Shown here: positions 51,416 to 60,874 of the stretch, in pieces
Layout of the letters: the number at the start of each line of letters is the position of its first letter
Numbering within the stretch: the stretch's first letter is position 1
NCBI RefSeq assembly: GCF_900454495.1
Contig: NZ_UGSI01000001.1
Span: 434,001-498,000, forward strand
DNA length: 64,000 bases
DNA from: Paenibacillus macerans
GTDB taxonomy: Bacteria; Bacillota; Bacilli; Paenibacillales; Paenibacillaceae
Direction of reading: 5' to 3'
Translations under genes and position numbers: made by a program
Notes under the pieces: model-generated
Seen by the model: the letters and a program-made list of their open reading frames with translations, nothing else
What the model was told of the DNA's origin: nothing
Databases searched by the model: none

Positions 51416-53065
51416 ATGATGGAAAATGAACAAAACGGACCGAGGCAAGATGATGCGGACCATCCGCAGGTGATTCCGGATTTCGTTCCGGGTGAAGAGG
51501 AGAATGTGCTCGTCAGCGATCACCACCCGGAGAGCGGAACGGAATATCGGAAAAAGGAGATGGAACGGTCCGATAACATCAAGGAATCGATCATATACTG
51601 GCAAAAAAGCGACAATATCAGCAGAAGCTTGTCCACAACGAAACATACGCTGAAGGAAGTCGTCGGCCTGGGCGAAAGCTTTGACATGGTAATCCGGGAC
51701 ATGGCTTTCGGCGGCAAAAGCACGTTTTTGTTTTTTATCAACGGTTTTGCCCGGACTGAAGTAATGCAGGAAATCCTTAAGCGCTTGACTTACCTGACTG
51801 CGGAAGATCTCACGGAGGGAGCGCTGCGTTCATTTTTCGAGCTGTATATCCCCCATATTCAGGTGGAGAAGACGGACAAATTAAGCGATGCGGTAAACAA
51901 AGCGCTGACCGGCATGAGCGTATTGTTCATCGACGGGGAACAAACCGCCGTGCTGATGGATACGCGCAGTTATCCGATCCGCAGCCCGGAGGAGCCGTCG
52001 CTGGAACGGGTCGTTCGCGGCGCCCGCGACGGATTCACCGAAACGCTCGTCACCAACGTCACGCTCGTACGCCGCAGACTTCGCGACCCCGGGCTCAAGT
52101 TCGAAGTAGTGAGCGTCGGACGCCGCACGCGTACCGATGTTTGCATCGCCTATGTGGACGATATCGTCGATAAAACGCAGGTGGATTCGGTTCGCGAAAA
52201 AATCAAGGCGGTTAATATCGACGGTATCCCGTTGGCCGATAAGCAGTTGGAGGAGGCCATCGTGCACCGGGGCTGGAATCCGTACCCGCTGGTGCGCTAT
52301 TCGGAACGCCCCGATGTGGTCGCTTCCCATTTGCTGGAGGGCCGGGTCGTCGTGTTTGTGGACACTTCGCCCAGCGTCATGATTTTGCCCACGACCTTTT
52401 TCGATTTGTGCCAGCACGCGGAGGAAAACCGGCAAACGCCGTTTATGGGCACTTATTTGCGGTGGGTGCGCTTTTTCGGCATCCTGGCATCCTTGTTTCT
52501 GCTGCCGCTCTGGCTTCTGATCGTCGTTCATCCCGAATACAAACCGGCGCTGCTCGCTTTTCTCGGACCGGAGAAAACCGCGAAAATCCCTTTGATCGCC
52601 CAGTTTCTGATCGTGGAATTCGGCGTCGATTTAATGCGGATGGCCGCGGTCCACACGCCAACCCCGCTGGCCTCCGCTATGGGTCTGATCGCGGCCATCC
52701 TGATCGGGGACATCGCCGTACAGACCGGCTTTTTCGTCAATGAGGTCGTATTGTACATGGCCGTGGCGGCGATCGGGATGTTTGCGACGCCGAGTTATGA
52801 GTTGGGCTTGGCCAACCGGATCATCCGGCTTGCTCTTTTGCTTGCGGTGGCGGCATTCGGGGCCCCTGGATTCATTGTCGGGGTAACTGCGTTTATCGTG
52901 CTGCTGACGATGCGGCGCTCGTACAACGCTTCATATTTGTGGCCATTTATACCATTTAATGCAAAGGCTATGGCGGCCGTGTTGGTCCGCGTTCCGGTCA
53001 TGACTTCCAAACAAAGACCGTCGTCCAACAGAACACGGGACAACACGAGAATGCCGAAAAAATAA
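51416..53065 (+). CDS. spoVAF: SpoVAF/GerA-family spore germination protein
   Basis: A 549-residue GerA-type subunit. A charged N-terminal soluble region (about 1-340), with 'LSTTKHTLKEVVGLGESFDM' and 'SYPIRSPEEPSLERVVRGAR' as family marks, is followed by about five membrane segments from 350 onward. As in Bacillus subtilis, the gene lies between the spoVA genes and lysA, which favours SpoVAF over a receptor A subunit. The GGGAGG site is 12 bases before ATG 51416, rather far; ATG 51419 is equally possible. Confidence 0.85.
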   Translation: MMENEQNGPRQDDADHPQVIPDFVPGEEENVLVSDHHPESGTEYRKKEMERSDNIKESIIYWQKSDNISRSLSTTKHTLKEVVGLGESFDMVIRDMAFGGKSTFLFFINGFARTEVMQEILKRLTYLTAEDLTEGALRSFFELYIPHIQVEKTDKLSDAVNKALTGMSVLFIDGEQTAVLMDTRSYPIRSPEEPSLERVVRGARDGFTETLVTNVTLVRRRLRDPGLKFEVVSVGRRTRTDVCIAYVDDIVDKTQVDSVREKIKAVNIDGIPLADKQLEEAIVHRGWNPYPLVRYSERPDVVASHLLEGRVVVFVDTSPSVMILPTTFFDLCQHAEENRQTPFMGTYLRWVRFFGILASLFLLPLWLLIVVHPEYKPALLAFLGPEKTAKIPLIAQFLIVEFGVDLMRMAAVHTPTPLASAMGLIAAILIGDIAVQTGFFVNEVVLYMAVAAIGMFATPSYELGLANRIIRLALLLAVAAFGAPGFIVGVTAFIVLLTMRRSYNASYLWPFIPFNAKAMAAVLVRVPVMTSKQRPSSNRTRDNTRMPKK

Positions 53066-53117
53066 GGGTTATTGGCTTGTCTTGCACAAAACACAAATGT
53101 TATTCGAAAAAATCCAT

Positions 53118-53146
53118 TTTTCAGCGCACCGGTTGTTTGCTATACT
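53118..53146 (+). promoter_or_regulatory. Sigma-A promoter of lysA
   Basis: TTTTCA (53118-53123), a 17-base spacer and an extended -10, TGC followed by TATACT (53141-53146), 33 bases before lysA. The leader is too short for a lysine riboswitch. Confidence 0.6.
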
Positions 53147-53178
53147 GGTGTAAAATTGAAAGTGGAGGACTGCATAGA

Positions 53179-54507
53179 ATGTATTTACACGGTACCAGCA
53201 AAATCAACGCAAAAGGCCATCTCGAGATCGGCGGTTGCGACACGGTTGAGCTGAAACAACAATTCGGCACGCCGCTATATATCGTAGATGAAGCACTCGT
53301 TCGGCAAAGATGCCGTGAATATATGGATGCTTTCCGGGCATCGGGGCTGTCCTTTCAGGTAGCTTACGCCAGCAAAGCATTCTGTGTCATGGCGATGTGC
53401 CGGCTGGCCGAAGAGGAGGGATTGTCGCTTGACGTCGTCTCCGAAGGCGAATTGTATACGGCTTTGCAAGCAGGCTTTCCCGCGCAGCGCATCCATTTTC
53501 ATGGCAACAACAAGACGCTGGATGAACTGGAAATGGCCATGTCGGCAGGCATCGGCTGTTTTGTGGCGGACAATTTTACCGAGCTCCACATGCTGCAGGC
53601 GCTCGCCGCGGAGAAAGGCATCAAGGTTAACGTGCTGCTGCGCGTGACGCCGGGCGTTGAAGCTCATACGCATGAATATATTTCCACCGGGCAGACGGAT
53701 TCCAAATTCGGATTCGACATTGGCAACGGTTCCGCGTTTGAAGCGGTGGAACTGGCTTCCCGGAGCCTTAATCTGAATCTGCTCGGGGTTCATTCCCATA
53801 TCGGATCGCAAATTTTCGAAACGGAAGGTTTCCAGCTTGCCGTGGAGCGCGTTGCCGCGTTTGCGATGCAGGTGAAAGAGAAGCTGAACGTCGTATTTAA
53901 GGTGGTCAACTTGGGCGGCGGGTTCGGCATCCGTTATACGGAAGAAGATACTCCGCTTAAAGTGGCGGACTACGTCCGCGCGATCACCGATGCGGTGAAG
54001 CAGCATTTTTCGAGCTATCCCGAGCTTCCGGAAATTTGGGTGGAACCGGGCCGGAGCATCGTCGGCGACGCCGGCACCACGCTGTACACGGTGGGAACGA
54101 GCAAGGACATCCCCGGCGTGCGCAAATATGTGGCGGTCGACGGCGGGATGACGGACAACCCGCGTCCGGCGCTGTACGACTCCAAATACGAAGCCATGCT
54201 GGCTAACCGCGCTTATGACGAGAACGAGGAGACCGTATCGATCGCCGGCAAATGCTGCGAAAGCGGCGATATGCTGATCTGGGACGTGGAGCTGCCGAAA
54301 GTGAATAGCGGCGACCTGCTTGCCGTCGCTTGCACGGGGGCTTACAACTACGCCATGGCCAGCAACTACAACCGGATTCGCCGTCCGGCGGTCGTGTTCG
54401 TCCAAGACGGGCACAGCGATTTGGTCGTGAAGCGGGAATCGCTGCAGGATCTGGTCGCGTGCGACGTGATTCCGGAGCGGATTTCGAAGCAACCTTCGCT
54501 GAAATAA
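53179..54507 (+). CDS. lysA: Diaminopimelate decarboxylase
   Basis: A 442-residue PLP enzyme that makes L-lysine from meso-diaminopimelate. The PLP lysine is in 'VAYASKAFCV' (K66). 'GVHSHIGSQIF', the glycine loop 'VVNLGGGFGIRY', 'WVEPGRSIVGDAGTTLY' and 'CCESGDMLIWD' are all characteristic. GTGGAGGA precedes ATG 53179; the in-frame text before it lies in the promoter. The gene follows the spoVA operon as in Bacillus subtilis. Confidence 0.96.
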   Translation: MYLHGTSKINAKGHLEIGGCDTVELKQQFGTPLYIVDEALVRQRCREYMDAFRASGLSFQVAYASKAFCVMAMCRLAEEEGLSLDVVSEGELYTALQAGFPAQRIHFHGNNKTLDELEMAMSAGIGCFVADNFTELHMLQALAAEKGIKVNVLLRVTPGVEAHTHEYISTGQTDSKFGFDIGNGSAFEAVELASRSLNLNLLGVHSHIGSQIFETEGFQLAVERVAAFAMQVKEKLNVVFKVVNLGGGFGIRYTEEDTPLKVADYVRAITDAVKQHFSSYPELPEIWVEPGRSIVGDAGTTLYTVGTSKDIPGVRKYVAVDGGMTDNPRPALYDSKYEAMLANRAYDENEETVSIAGKCCESGDMLIWDVELPKVNSGDLLAVACTGAYNYAMASNYNRIRRPAVVFVQDGHSDLVVKRESLQDLVACDVIPERISKQPSLK

Positions 54508-54556
54508 TCAGATCTTTTATAAGAGGCGGAACCGGTTGCGTCTTTCCACCAGCGAA

Positions 54557-54577
54557 AGCGGACCTGTTCCGCTGTTT
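54557..54577 (+). terminator. Weak terminator after lysA
   Basis: AGCGGA (54557-54562) and its complement TCCGCT (54568-54573) with a 5-base loop, followed by GTTTTG. Short stem and short T run. Confidence 0.5.
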
Positions 54578-54651
54578 TGCGTGCCGGGCTTTTTTCTAGT
54601 AAACTGAAAGAGGTTTGTCTAAGACCTTAAAGAAGAAGGGTGTGTAACGAT

Positions 54652-55089
54652 ATGAAAAAAGGCAAAATCGTCTTGGAAAAAGGCGGAGAAGTAGAAATTC
54701 AGTTTCTGCCGGAAGAAGCTCCGGGTACGGTAGCCAACTTCGAGAAGCTGGCCAACTCCGGATTTTATAACGGACTAACGTTCCATCGCGTGATTCCGGG
54801 CTTCGTGGCGCAAGGCGGCTGTCCAATCGGCACCGGCACCGGCGGGCCTGGCTACACGATCAAATGCGAGACGGCAACCAATACGACGAAGCACGAACGC
54901 GGCGTACTGTCGATGGCGCATGCCGGCAAAGACACGGGCGGCAGCCAGTTCTTCATCGTGTATGAGCCGCAGCCGCATTTGAACGGGGTTCACACGGTAT
55001 TTGGCAAGGTTACTTCGGGGATGGAACTCGTGGATGAAATCCGCCCTGGCGACAAGATGAAGGAAGTTAGCGTTTGGGACGAAGCCTAA
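54652..55089 (+). CDS. ppiB: Peptidyl-prolyl cis-trans isomerase (cyclophilin)
   Basis: A 145-residue cyclophilin that accelerates proline isomerisation. 'YNGLTFHRVIPGFVAQGGCP', with the catalytic Arg, is followed by 'GTGTGGPGYTIKCE', 'GVLSMAHAGKDTGGSQFFI' and 'HLNGVHTVFGKV', the full active-site set. There is no signal peptide, so it is cytoplasmic. The ATG is chosen over an in-frame GTG four codons earlier because of its better spacing from GAAGGG. Confidence 0.95.
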   Translation: MKKGKIVLEKGGEVEIQFLPEEAPGTVANFEKLANSGFYNGLTFHRVIPGFVAQGGCPIGTGTGGPGYTIKCETATNTTKHERGVLSMAHAGKDTGGSQFFIVYEPQPHLNGVHTVFGKVTSGMELVDEIRPGDKMKEVSVWDEA

Positions 55090-55104
55090 ACGAAAAGCAT
55101 AGCG

Positions 55105-55155
55105 AAGGGGTGCCCGCATGGCTAAACAACTTGGCCGTGGAGCACCCCTTTTCTT
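55105..55155. terminator. Terminator between convergent ppiB and tlp
   Basis: AAGGGGTGC (55105-55113) and its complement GCACCCCTT (55142-55150) with a 28-base loop, followed by TTCTT on the plus strand. Confidence 0.65.
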
Positions 55156-55180
55156 GGTTTAATATTTTTGAACAACCTCT

Positions 55181-55408
55181 TTAGGATTTTCTCTGATGCG
55201 CAGCCTCATCCTTCACTTCTTCGCGCATACCTTCAATGGCGTTCAGCCGTCTTTCGTTTTTCTCCTCGATATGCTGTTTCTCTCCGCCGGAGATTTCGTC
55301 GGCATGCTCGCTTAGGTAATCCTGTCCTTCACGGAAGTTTTCGATCGTATCTTGAATGCTATCCTGCAGTTTCTCCACGTTATCGGAACGGTCATCTGGT
55401 TTGGCCAC
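55181..55408 (-). CDS. tlp: Small acid-soluble spore protein Tlp
   Basis: A 75-residue, highly charged protein. 'DDRSDNVEKLQDSIQDTIEN' at the start and 'EEKNERRLNAIEGMREEVKDE' near the end are the Tlp pattern, including the conserved 'K..R...I..MR.E..DEA' tail. Tlp is a minor forespore-expressed acid-soluble protein found in spore cores. It starts at GTG with CAGGAGGA about nine bases upstream. No clear sigma-G promoter was identified. Confidence 0.87.
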   Translation of the reverse strand: MAKPDDRSDNVEKLQDSIQDTIENFREGQDYLSEHADEISGGEKQHIEEKNERRLNAIEGMREEVKDEAAHQRKS

Positions 55409-55482
55409 GTTAAATTCCTCCTGAAGTGTAATGATTATTCGTTGGGGATTTCCGTGGTTATGGTTGCCTTTTTCGGCGCGAT

Positions 55483-56385
55483 TTATTCACTTTTGGCGGG
55501 CGTGGTGATGATTTTTCGATATTCCAATGGGGTCATGCCGATTGATTTTTTGAATTGCTTGCAAAAATAGGACGTATCGGAGAAACCAACGGAAGCCGCA
55601 ATCCAGTTTACCGTTTTATCCTGGTCCGCGAGCAGTTGCTTGGCTTTGTTCAGACGGATCGACAACAACAATTGCAGAGGGCTCATACCGTATTTATGTT
55701 TTACGCAGCGAATAATATGCGCGGGATGGAAGGCGTATTGCTCGGCGAGCTCGTTCAAAGTAAAACTTTGCCCATAGTTTAAAGTAAACAGATCGTAAAT
55801 CTCCGCCGCAACGTCTTTTTCAACGGTACGTTCATTAGAGTCGCAAAAAATGGTCAATATTTTAAGAAACAGCTGTTGATATTGTATTTGCGAAATGGTG
55901 GAAGGGTAAAACAGCTTTTCATTGTGATATTTATCGATTTTGACTTGCGAGATATCGTCCATGTGGCTTTTTAGGACGTCGTGTAGGCTCTTATCGATCA
56001 TTCCGTACTGCGGCAGTGAAATGTAAAAAGTATCTTTTTTATAATACTTGTGTTTGTTCATTTTGGCGGATGCATAGGAAATGGGACTTTCCGAATAAGA
56101 GTAACTGCCCGTTGTGGAGAAATGAATCCAGGAAAAGGCAGTGTCGGTCGTGCACGGTTTGTATCCCTTATGCAGATTGTCCGGCGGCAAAATTAAAAAT
56201 TGCCCAGGCTCCACGATATATTTCCGTCCGTTTTCCTCCAGATAAAGCGCTCCGCTAAATACGAAGATCAAATCAAAGGTATTGTTAAGAATGCGCCGTT
56301 CATGAATATCGCCTTTCCGAAAAAGTGAAATGCCCCCAACAATCAGATGGGGCAGTGGAGGACAACTGAAATTGATATATAACAT
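55483..56385 (-). CDS. AraC-family transcriptional regulator
   Basis: A 300-residue regulator. An N-terminal cupin sensing domain ('YIVEPGQFLILPPDNLHKGY', about 55-75) is joined to a C-terminal AraC domain with 'FTLNELAEQYAFHPAHIIRC' and 'VNWIAASVGFSDTSYFCKQF'. It is divergent from the symporter and GH127 genes and probably controls them in response to an arabinose-containing sugar. Its codon use is more AT-rich than that of the core genes. Confidence 0.9.
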   Translation of the reverse strand: MLYINFSCPPLPHLIVGGISLFRKGDIHERRILNNTFDLIFVFSGALYLEENGRKYIVEPGQFLILPPDNLHKGYKPCTTDTAFSWIHFSTTGSYSYSESPISYASAKMNKHKYYKKDTFYISLPQYGMIDKSLHDVLKSHMDDISQVKIDKYHNEKLFYPSTISQIQYQQLFLKILTIFCDSNERTVEKDVAAEIYDLFTLNYGQSFTLNELAEQYAFHPAHIIRCVKHKYGMSPLQLLLSIRLNKAKQLLADQDKTVNWIAASVGFSDTSYFCKQFKKSIGMTPLEYRKIITTPAKSE

Positions 56386-56629
56386 TCCGAATTCCTCCCA
56401 TGTTCATTTTGTTTTATTTAAGATATCACTTTAAATGGGGAGAAATCAATGACAAGAGTTGGAGACCGGATTCGGCGAAGGTGCTGAAGTTTATAAAATG
56501 CTAATAATGTTATATTTTAAAAGTTAATAATGAACTATTCTTTGCTAATTTTAATAATTTTAAAAACCCGTCCCGGCTTCCATACTTAGGTTATAAAACT
56601 TTTTCATTCCGTCGACGGTGAAGCAGTTT

Positions 56630-56643
56630 TGTAAGCGTTATTA
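56630..56643. promoter_or_regulatory. Candidate cre site ahead of the symporter gene
   Basis: TGTAAGCGTTATTA fits TGWAANCGNTNWCA at all but one defined position. It is 37 bases before the symporter start, so CcpA binding would repress the symporter and GH127 genes when preferred sugars are present. Confidence 0.5.
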
Positions 56644-56679
56644 TCCAAGGTAAACAACATCATGAATGAGGTGAGAGCA

Positions 56680-57913
56680 ATGCTGGGTGTTTTAAAAAAT
56701 TATAAATTTTCGATTATTTTGCTGGCCGGCGTGTTGGTCGGCGGGATTGCCGGTACGATTCTTTGGCGAACGCTCATCCGTATTGCAGCCCTTTGCGGAT
56801 GTTTTTCTGAATCTGGTGTTCTGCATTATCGTTCCGCTGGTTTTTGTGTCGATTGCCAGTTCGATCGCCAGTATGACGAACTTGAAAAAGCTAGGAAAAA
56901 TTCTTGGCATCTTTTTTATGGTGATTGTGGTTACGGGCTTGATTACTGCCGTACTGGCGCTGATCAGCGGGCTCATTTTTAATCCGGCGCTGAACTCGCA
57001 CGTAACTTTCGGGGAAGCGGTGCAAACCGACAACAGCTCTTTGGATCTTGTGAGATTGTTTACGGTTTCCGATTTTGTCGAGCTTTTGTCTTTAAAAAAT
57101 ATGATGGCCTTAATCGTGTTTGCCATCTTGTTCGGGATATCCGTAAGCTCGATCGGGGAGATTGGAGAGCCTGTGGTCAAGCTGCTAAACAGCTTGTCCG
57201 CCGTGCTGAACAAAATCGTATCGATCATCATGTATTACGCGCCCGTCGGCATCGCCTGTTATTTCGCCACATTAATCGGAAAAGTCGGCAACCAGGTGGT
57301 ATGGTCCGTGGCCCGGGCTTCCATTATTTACTCCGTCTTCTGCATCTTGTTTTTCATCTTATTTTCGGTTCTAGCCTCATATTACGGCGGGGGGACCACC
57401 GGGCTTAAGAGGTTCTGGAAAAATATATGGCTGCCGCTGACGACCGCCATGGGAACCTGCAGCAGTACGGCTTGCATCCCGGTCAACCGGCTGGCTGCCA
57501 AAGATATGGGCATCCCTGATGAAATCAGCGATATCATTATTCCGCTAGGGGCCAGCGTGCATAAAAACGGGGTTGTCAGCGTTCAAATGATTAAAATCGT
57601 GTTTTTGTTCGGAATTTTAAACATAACGATGGGGCCGGCGGATATGGTTACGGCGATTCTCGTGGCTTTGATCAGCGGAATTATCGTTGGCACGATCCCG
57701 AGCGGAGGATTCATTGGCGAGATGTTTATCTGTACTGCTTTTGGCTTTCCCATGGAAGCGGTTCCGATTCTGGTGATTATGGGCACGATTACGGATCCGT
57801 TCTGCACGATGGTGAACGTGACGGGTGACACGGCTATAAGCATGGTCATTGCGCGGATTATCGAAGGGAAGAACTGGGTGAAAAACAAAATCGGCAACTT
57901 GACACAAGCTTGA
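56680..57913 (+). pseudogene. Frameshifted dicarboxylate/amino acid:cation symporter gene
   Basis: The DAACS/SstT-like membrane protein is read in two frames. Frame one starts at ATG 56680 after GAGGTGAGAG and gives 'LKNYKFSIILLAGVLVGGIA'; frame two continues from 'FFGERSSVLQPFADVFLNLV' to the stop at 57913. Removing one base near 56762, in the ATTCTTTGG stretch, would restore a normal protein of about 410 residues. Otherwise conserved motifs are intact: 'GTCSSTACIPVNRLAAKDMG' and 'NVTGDTAISMVIARI'. It may be a recent mutation or a sequencing error. The gene is 21 bases from the GH127 gene and likely cotranscribed. Confidence 0.75.
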
Positions 57914-57934
57914 GATTAGAGAGGATGTACGCAT

Positions 57935-60229
57935 ATGGATAGGGAAGAGGTCAAAAAACACCGCCAGGAGATCGTGAAACTGGACTGCGATAGCATTTAT
58001 ATAGGTAATTTGTATACGGTGGATACCGATCTGGAGCTGCCTTCCACAGGCAAGCATGGCTCATCCATTACCTGGGAATCGAAAGAAATTCTTTTTTTAA
58101 GTCATACTGGCAAGGTCACCAGACCAACTTTTGGCGTTGGAAATCGAATCGTTCCTCTGGTAGCCACGGTTACCTTTGAAGGGGAATCCCTACAGAGAAC
58201 CTTTGATGTCACCGTGCTGGAAGAAGAGTATAAAGCCGAAATCGTTGAGGTCTATCCAGTTGAGGTCCAAACGGCAGCAGGAATCAAGCCGGAATTGCCG
58301 ACCGTCGTTGTCGTCCGAAACGATACCGGAAGCCGGACAGTAAGCCATGTCTCCTGGGAGCCGATCGAAAGGGAAAGGTATCAACAAACGGGTGGCTTTA
58401 CGATCCAAGGCAAGCTGGAGGAAACCGGATGGCAGGCTGAAGCAAAAGTGACAGTGATGACGGATACGGATGAAGTGATTCCGCACACCCCAAAAGTATA
58501 TGCTTTTGGCGGTCAAAGCGTACGGCTTGAGGCGGATACGGAGTTTGCAGCGGCGATGAACCGTTCACTGGAGTATCTGTTATCCGTGGATGACGATCAG
58601 ATGCTGTATAATTTTAGGGCGGCCGCCCATTTGGATGTTAAAGGCGCCAAACCGATGACGGGCTGGGACGCTCCGGAGTGCAACCTAAAGGGGCATACGA
58701 CAGGGCATTATCTATCCGCTTTAGCGCTTGCCTATAGTGCTACAGGGGGAAATTCGGCCATCAAAGACAAAATGGACTATATGATTGCCGAGTTGAGCCG
58801 CTGCCAAAACGTCATGTCGGAGCTGCCCGGTTATCATCAGGGATTTCTTAGCGCTTACTCGGAGGATCAGTTTAATCTGTTGGAAGAGTATTCCACTTAT
58901 CCGACGATTTGGGCGCCTTATTATACCTTGCATAAAATTATGGCCGGACTGCTGGACTGCTATACTCTGGCCGGGAATAAACACGCCCTGGTGATGTGTG
59001 TTCGCTTAGGCGATTGGGTATACCGGCGGCTGAGCCAGCTCTCCAAGGAACAACGCCAGAAAATGTGGTCACTCTATATTGCCGGAGAATTCGGCGGCAT
59101 GAACGAGGTTTTGACGAACCTGTACCTGATCACGCAGAACCGGAACTACTTGGCAGCCGCAAAATATTTTGATAATGAGCAATTATTATTCCCGATGAAG
59201 GAAAATATCGATACCCTCGGCGATATGCACGCCAATCAGCATATTCCGCAAATCATCGGCGCTTTGAAACTATTTGAGGCGGAAGGCGAGAAAGCCTATT
59301 ATGAGGCGGCCAAAAACTTTTGGCGTATGGTTACGGAAGACCACGCTTATCAAATCGGCGGCGTCGGCGAGACGGAAATGTTCAAAGAGCCCGGCAAGAT
59401 CGCCGCTTATTTGACCGATAAAACCGCAGAGACCTGCGCCAGCTACAATATGTTAAAGCTGACCAAAGAACTGTTCTGTTTCGAACCTAAAAAGGAATAC
59501 ATGGACTATTATGAGAGAACGCTTTACAATCATATTTTGGCAACGGGAAACAGCAAGCGGGCAGATGGGGGAAGCACCTATTTCCTGCCTTTAGCCCCGG
59601 GTTCTTGCAAGAAATTCGATACCCATGAAAATACCTGCTGCCATGGCACCGGTTTGGAAAACCATTTTAAATATCAGGAAAGCATTTATTTCCATGATCA
59701 GGATAACTTGTTCGTCAACCTGTATATACCGTCCACTTTGTCGTGGAAAGAGAAGGGGATTACCGTATCCCAAAAAAGAAATAGAGGAGAGTTTGCCGAG
59801 ACCGTGCAGTTTTTTGTTGACGGCGGGAAGGAGTTAAACATCCGCTTTAGAATTCCCGAGTGGGCGGCGGAGCGCTCCATCAGGGTAAAGATGAACGATG
59901 AAATTGTAGCGGCCCCGCGCCAAGAGGACGGATATATTCAAATCCAAAATGTCTGGGAACACGATAAAGTAGAACTTATTTTTCCTTACTCTTTAAGATT
60001 GGTAAGCACTCCGGACGATGCTCGCATAAAAAGCGTTTTGTTCGGGCCTTATGTTCTGGCGGCGATCCATGAGGAACAGGATTTTATCGCCTGGCCTTAC
60101 AGTGAAGAACAATTCGTAGAGCGAATGAAAAAATCGGAAGGAGATTTGCATTTCACTCTGGACGGCACGCGGTTTGTTCCGTTGTATCAAATCCAGGATC
60201 AGCGGTTTCATGCTTATTTTAAGTTTTGA
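57935..60229 (+). CDS. GH127 beta-L-arabinofuranosidase (DUF1680)
   Basis: A 764-residue intracellular glycosidase, without signal peptide. Two N-terminal Ig-like domains (about 1-100 and 100-190) precede the (alpha/alpha)6 barrel, which has 'TGWDAPECNLKGHTTGHYLS' and 'GEFGGMNEVLTNLYLIT'. The zinc-thiolate active site of GH127 is recognisable: E499-T-C501 in 'ETCASYNML' and C568-C569 in 'ENTCCHGTGLENHFKY', one of these cysteines being the nucleophile in characterised members. C-terminal beta-sandwich domains follow. It likely releases L-arabinose from arabinofuranosides imported by a transporter. Confidence 0.9.
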   Translation: MDREEVKKHRQEIVKLDCDSIYIGNLYTVDTDLELPSTGKHGSSITWESKEILFLSHTGKVTRPTFGVGNRIVPLVATVTFEGESLQRTFDVTVLEEEYKAEIVEVYPVEVQTAAGIKPELPTVVVVRNDTGSRTVSHVSWEPIERERYQQTGGFTIQGKLEETGWQAEAKVTVMTDTDEVIPHTPKVYAFGGQSVRLEADTEFAAAMNRSLEYLLSVDDDQMLYNFRAAAHLDVKGAKPMTGWDAPECNLKGHTTGHYLSALALAYSATGGNSAIKDKMDYMIAELSRCQNVMSELPGYHQGFLSAYSEDQFNLLEEYSTYPTIWAPYYTLHKIMAGLLDCYTLAGNKHALVMCVRLGDWVYRRLSQLSKEQRQKMWSLYIAGEFGGMNEVLTNLYLITQNRNYLAAAKYFDNEQLLFPMKENIDTLGDMHANQHIPQIIGALKLFEAEGEKAYYEAAKNFWRMVTEDHAYQIGGVGETEMFKEPGKIAAYLTDKTAETCASYNMLKLTKELFCFEPKKEYMDYYERTLYNHILATGNSKRADGGSTYFLPLAPGSCKKFDTHENTCCHGTGLENHFKYQESIYFHDQDNLFVNLYIPSTLSWKEKGITVSQKRNRGEFAETVQFFVDGGKELNIRFRIPEWAAERSIRVKMNDEIVAAPRQEDGYIQIQNVWEHDKVELIFPYSLRLVSTPDDARIKSVLFGPYVLAAIHEEQDFIAWPYSEEQFVERMKKSEGDLHFTLDGTRFVPLYQIQDQRFHAYFKF

Positions 60230-60237
60230 AGATCAAA

Positions 60238-60269
60238 AGGCCAGTTTTGTGATAAACTGGTCTTTTTTT
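60238..60269 (+). terminator. Terminator after the GH127 gene
   Basis: AGGCCAGTTT (60238-60247) pairs with AAACTGGTCT (60254-60263) around a 6-base loop and a T7 run follows. Confidence 0.82.
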
Positions 60270-60274
60270 GCATG

Positions 60275-60685
60275 AGTTGGTTGCAGATCAACATCCGGTG
60301 GCCGGACACTTTGCACGATTATCCCATTTGCTCAGGAGGCAAAGAAGAAGACAAATTCAGAAGAAGGGGATATAATTGGGCAAGGTAGATATATTTGGAG
60401 TAGGGGATATGTCTGAGATAGGTGGGCATGTTTTCTTCCGCTCCGGGTAGGCTCAGCCGACGCCGTCCGGTGTACTCGTTTAGGTACTTCTGCAAGTGCT
60501 TCAGTCCCAAAGCTACATACGTACCCTTCAGCGATTCTCATGCCTAGTACTCTACTCAAGCCGGAAATCTCGCTTGAACCGCCTCATTTATTCCCTAAAC
60601 TCTTTTTCTTTATCCCGTCACAGCCCTCACCCCCCTGCCCCCCTGAACGAAAGGGATAATCGTGCAAGCAGCATGCAGGGACACT
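60275..60685 (-). repeat. Dispersed element, copy 2 (long form), with inverted 15-mers
   Basis: TTGCACGATTATCCC (60311-60325) and its exact complement GGGATAATCGTGCAA (60653-60667) bound a 357-bp core. Read on the minus strand, both ends and part of the interior match copy 1 at 13132-13312, but the middle is about 230 bases longer. Short open frames inside look like chance. No other gene is seen between 60270 and 60874. Confidence 0.72.
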
Positions 60686-60874
60686 AAGATATGAACGATG
60701 TATAAGATTTTAATTTTGGAGATGAAAATTTGCCCTTTTTCAACAATGGGATGGGGAAAATGAAAGATTTTTCAGTATGATGCATGAGAATAAAAAAGAT
60801 TGTAAGTTGAAGATTAACAAACTGAATAAAGCAAATCCCTCAGCCGATGAGGAAATAATAAGGAAGATACCGTT

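Noticed and set aside
53066..53178. Lysine riboswitch ahead of lysA
   Set aside because: Only 113 bases are available, no riboswitch core was seen, and a plain promoter sits 33 bases before the gene.
60319..60559. Minus-strand open frames inside the long repeat copy
   Set aside because: Two overlapping frames of similar length, no ribosome binding site and no recognisable motif.
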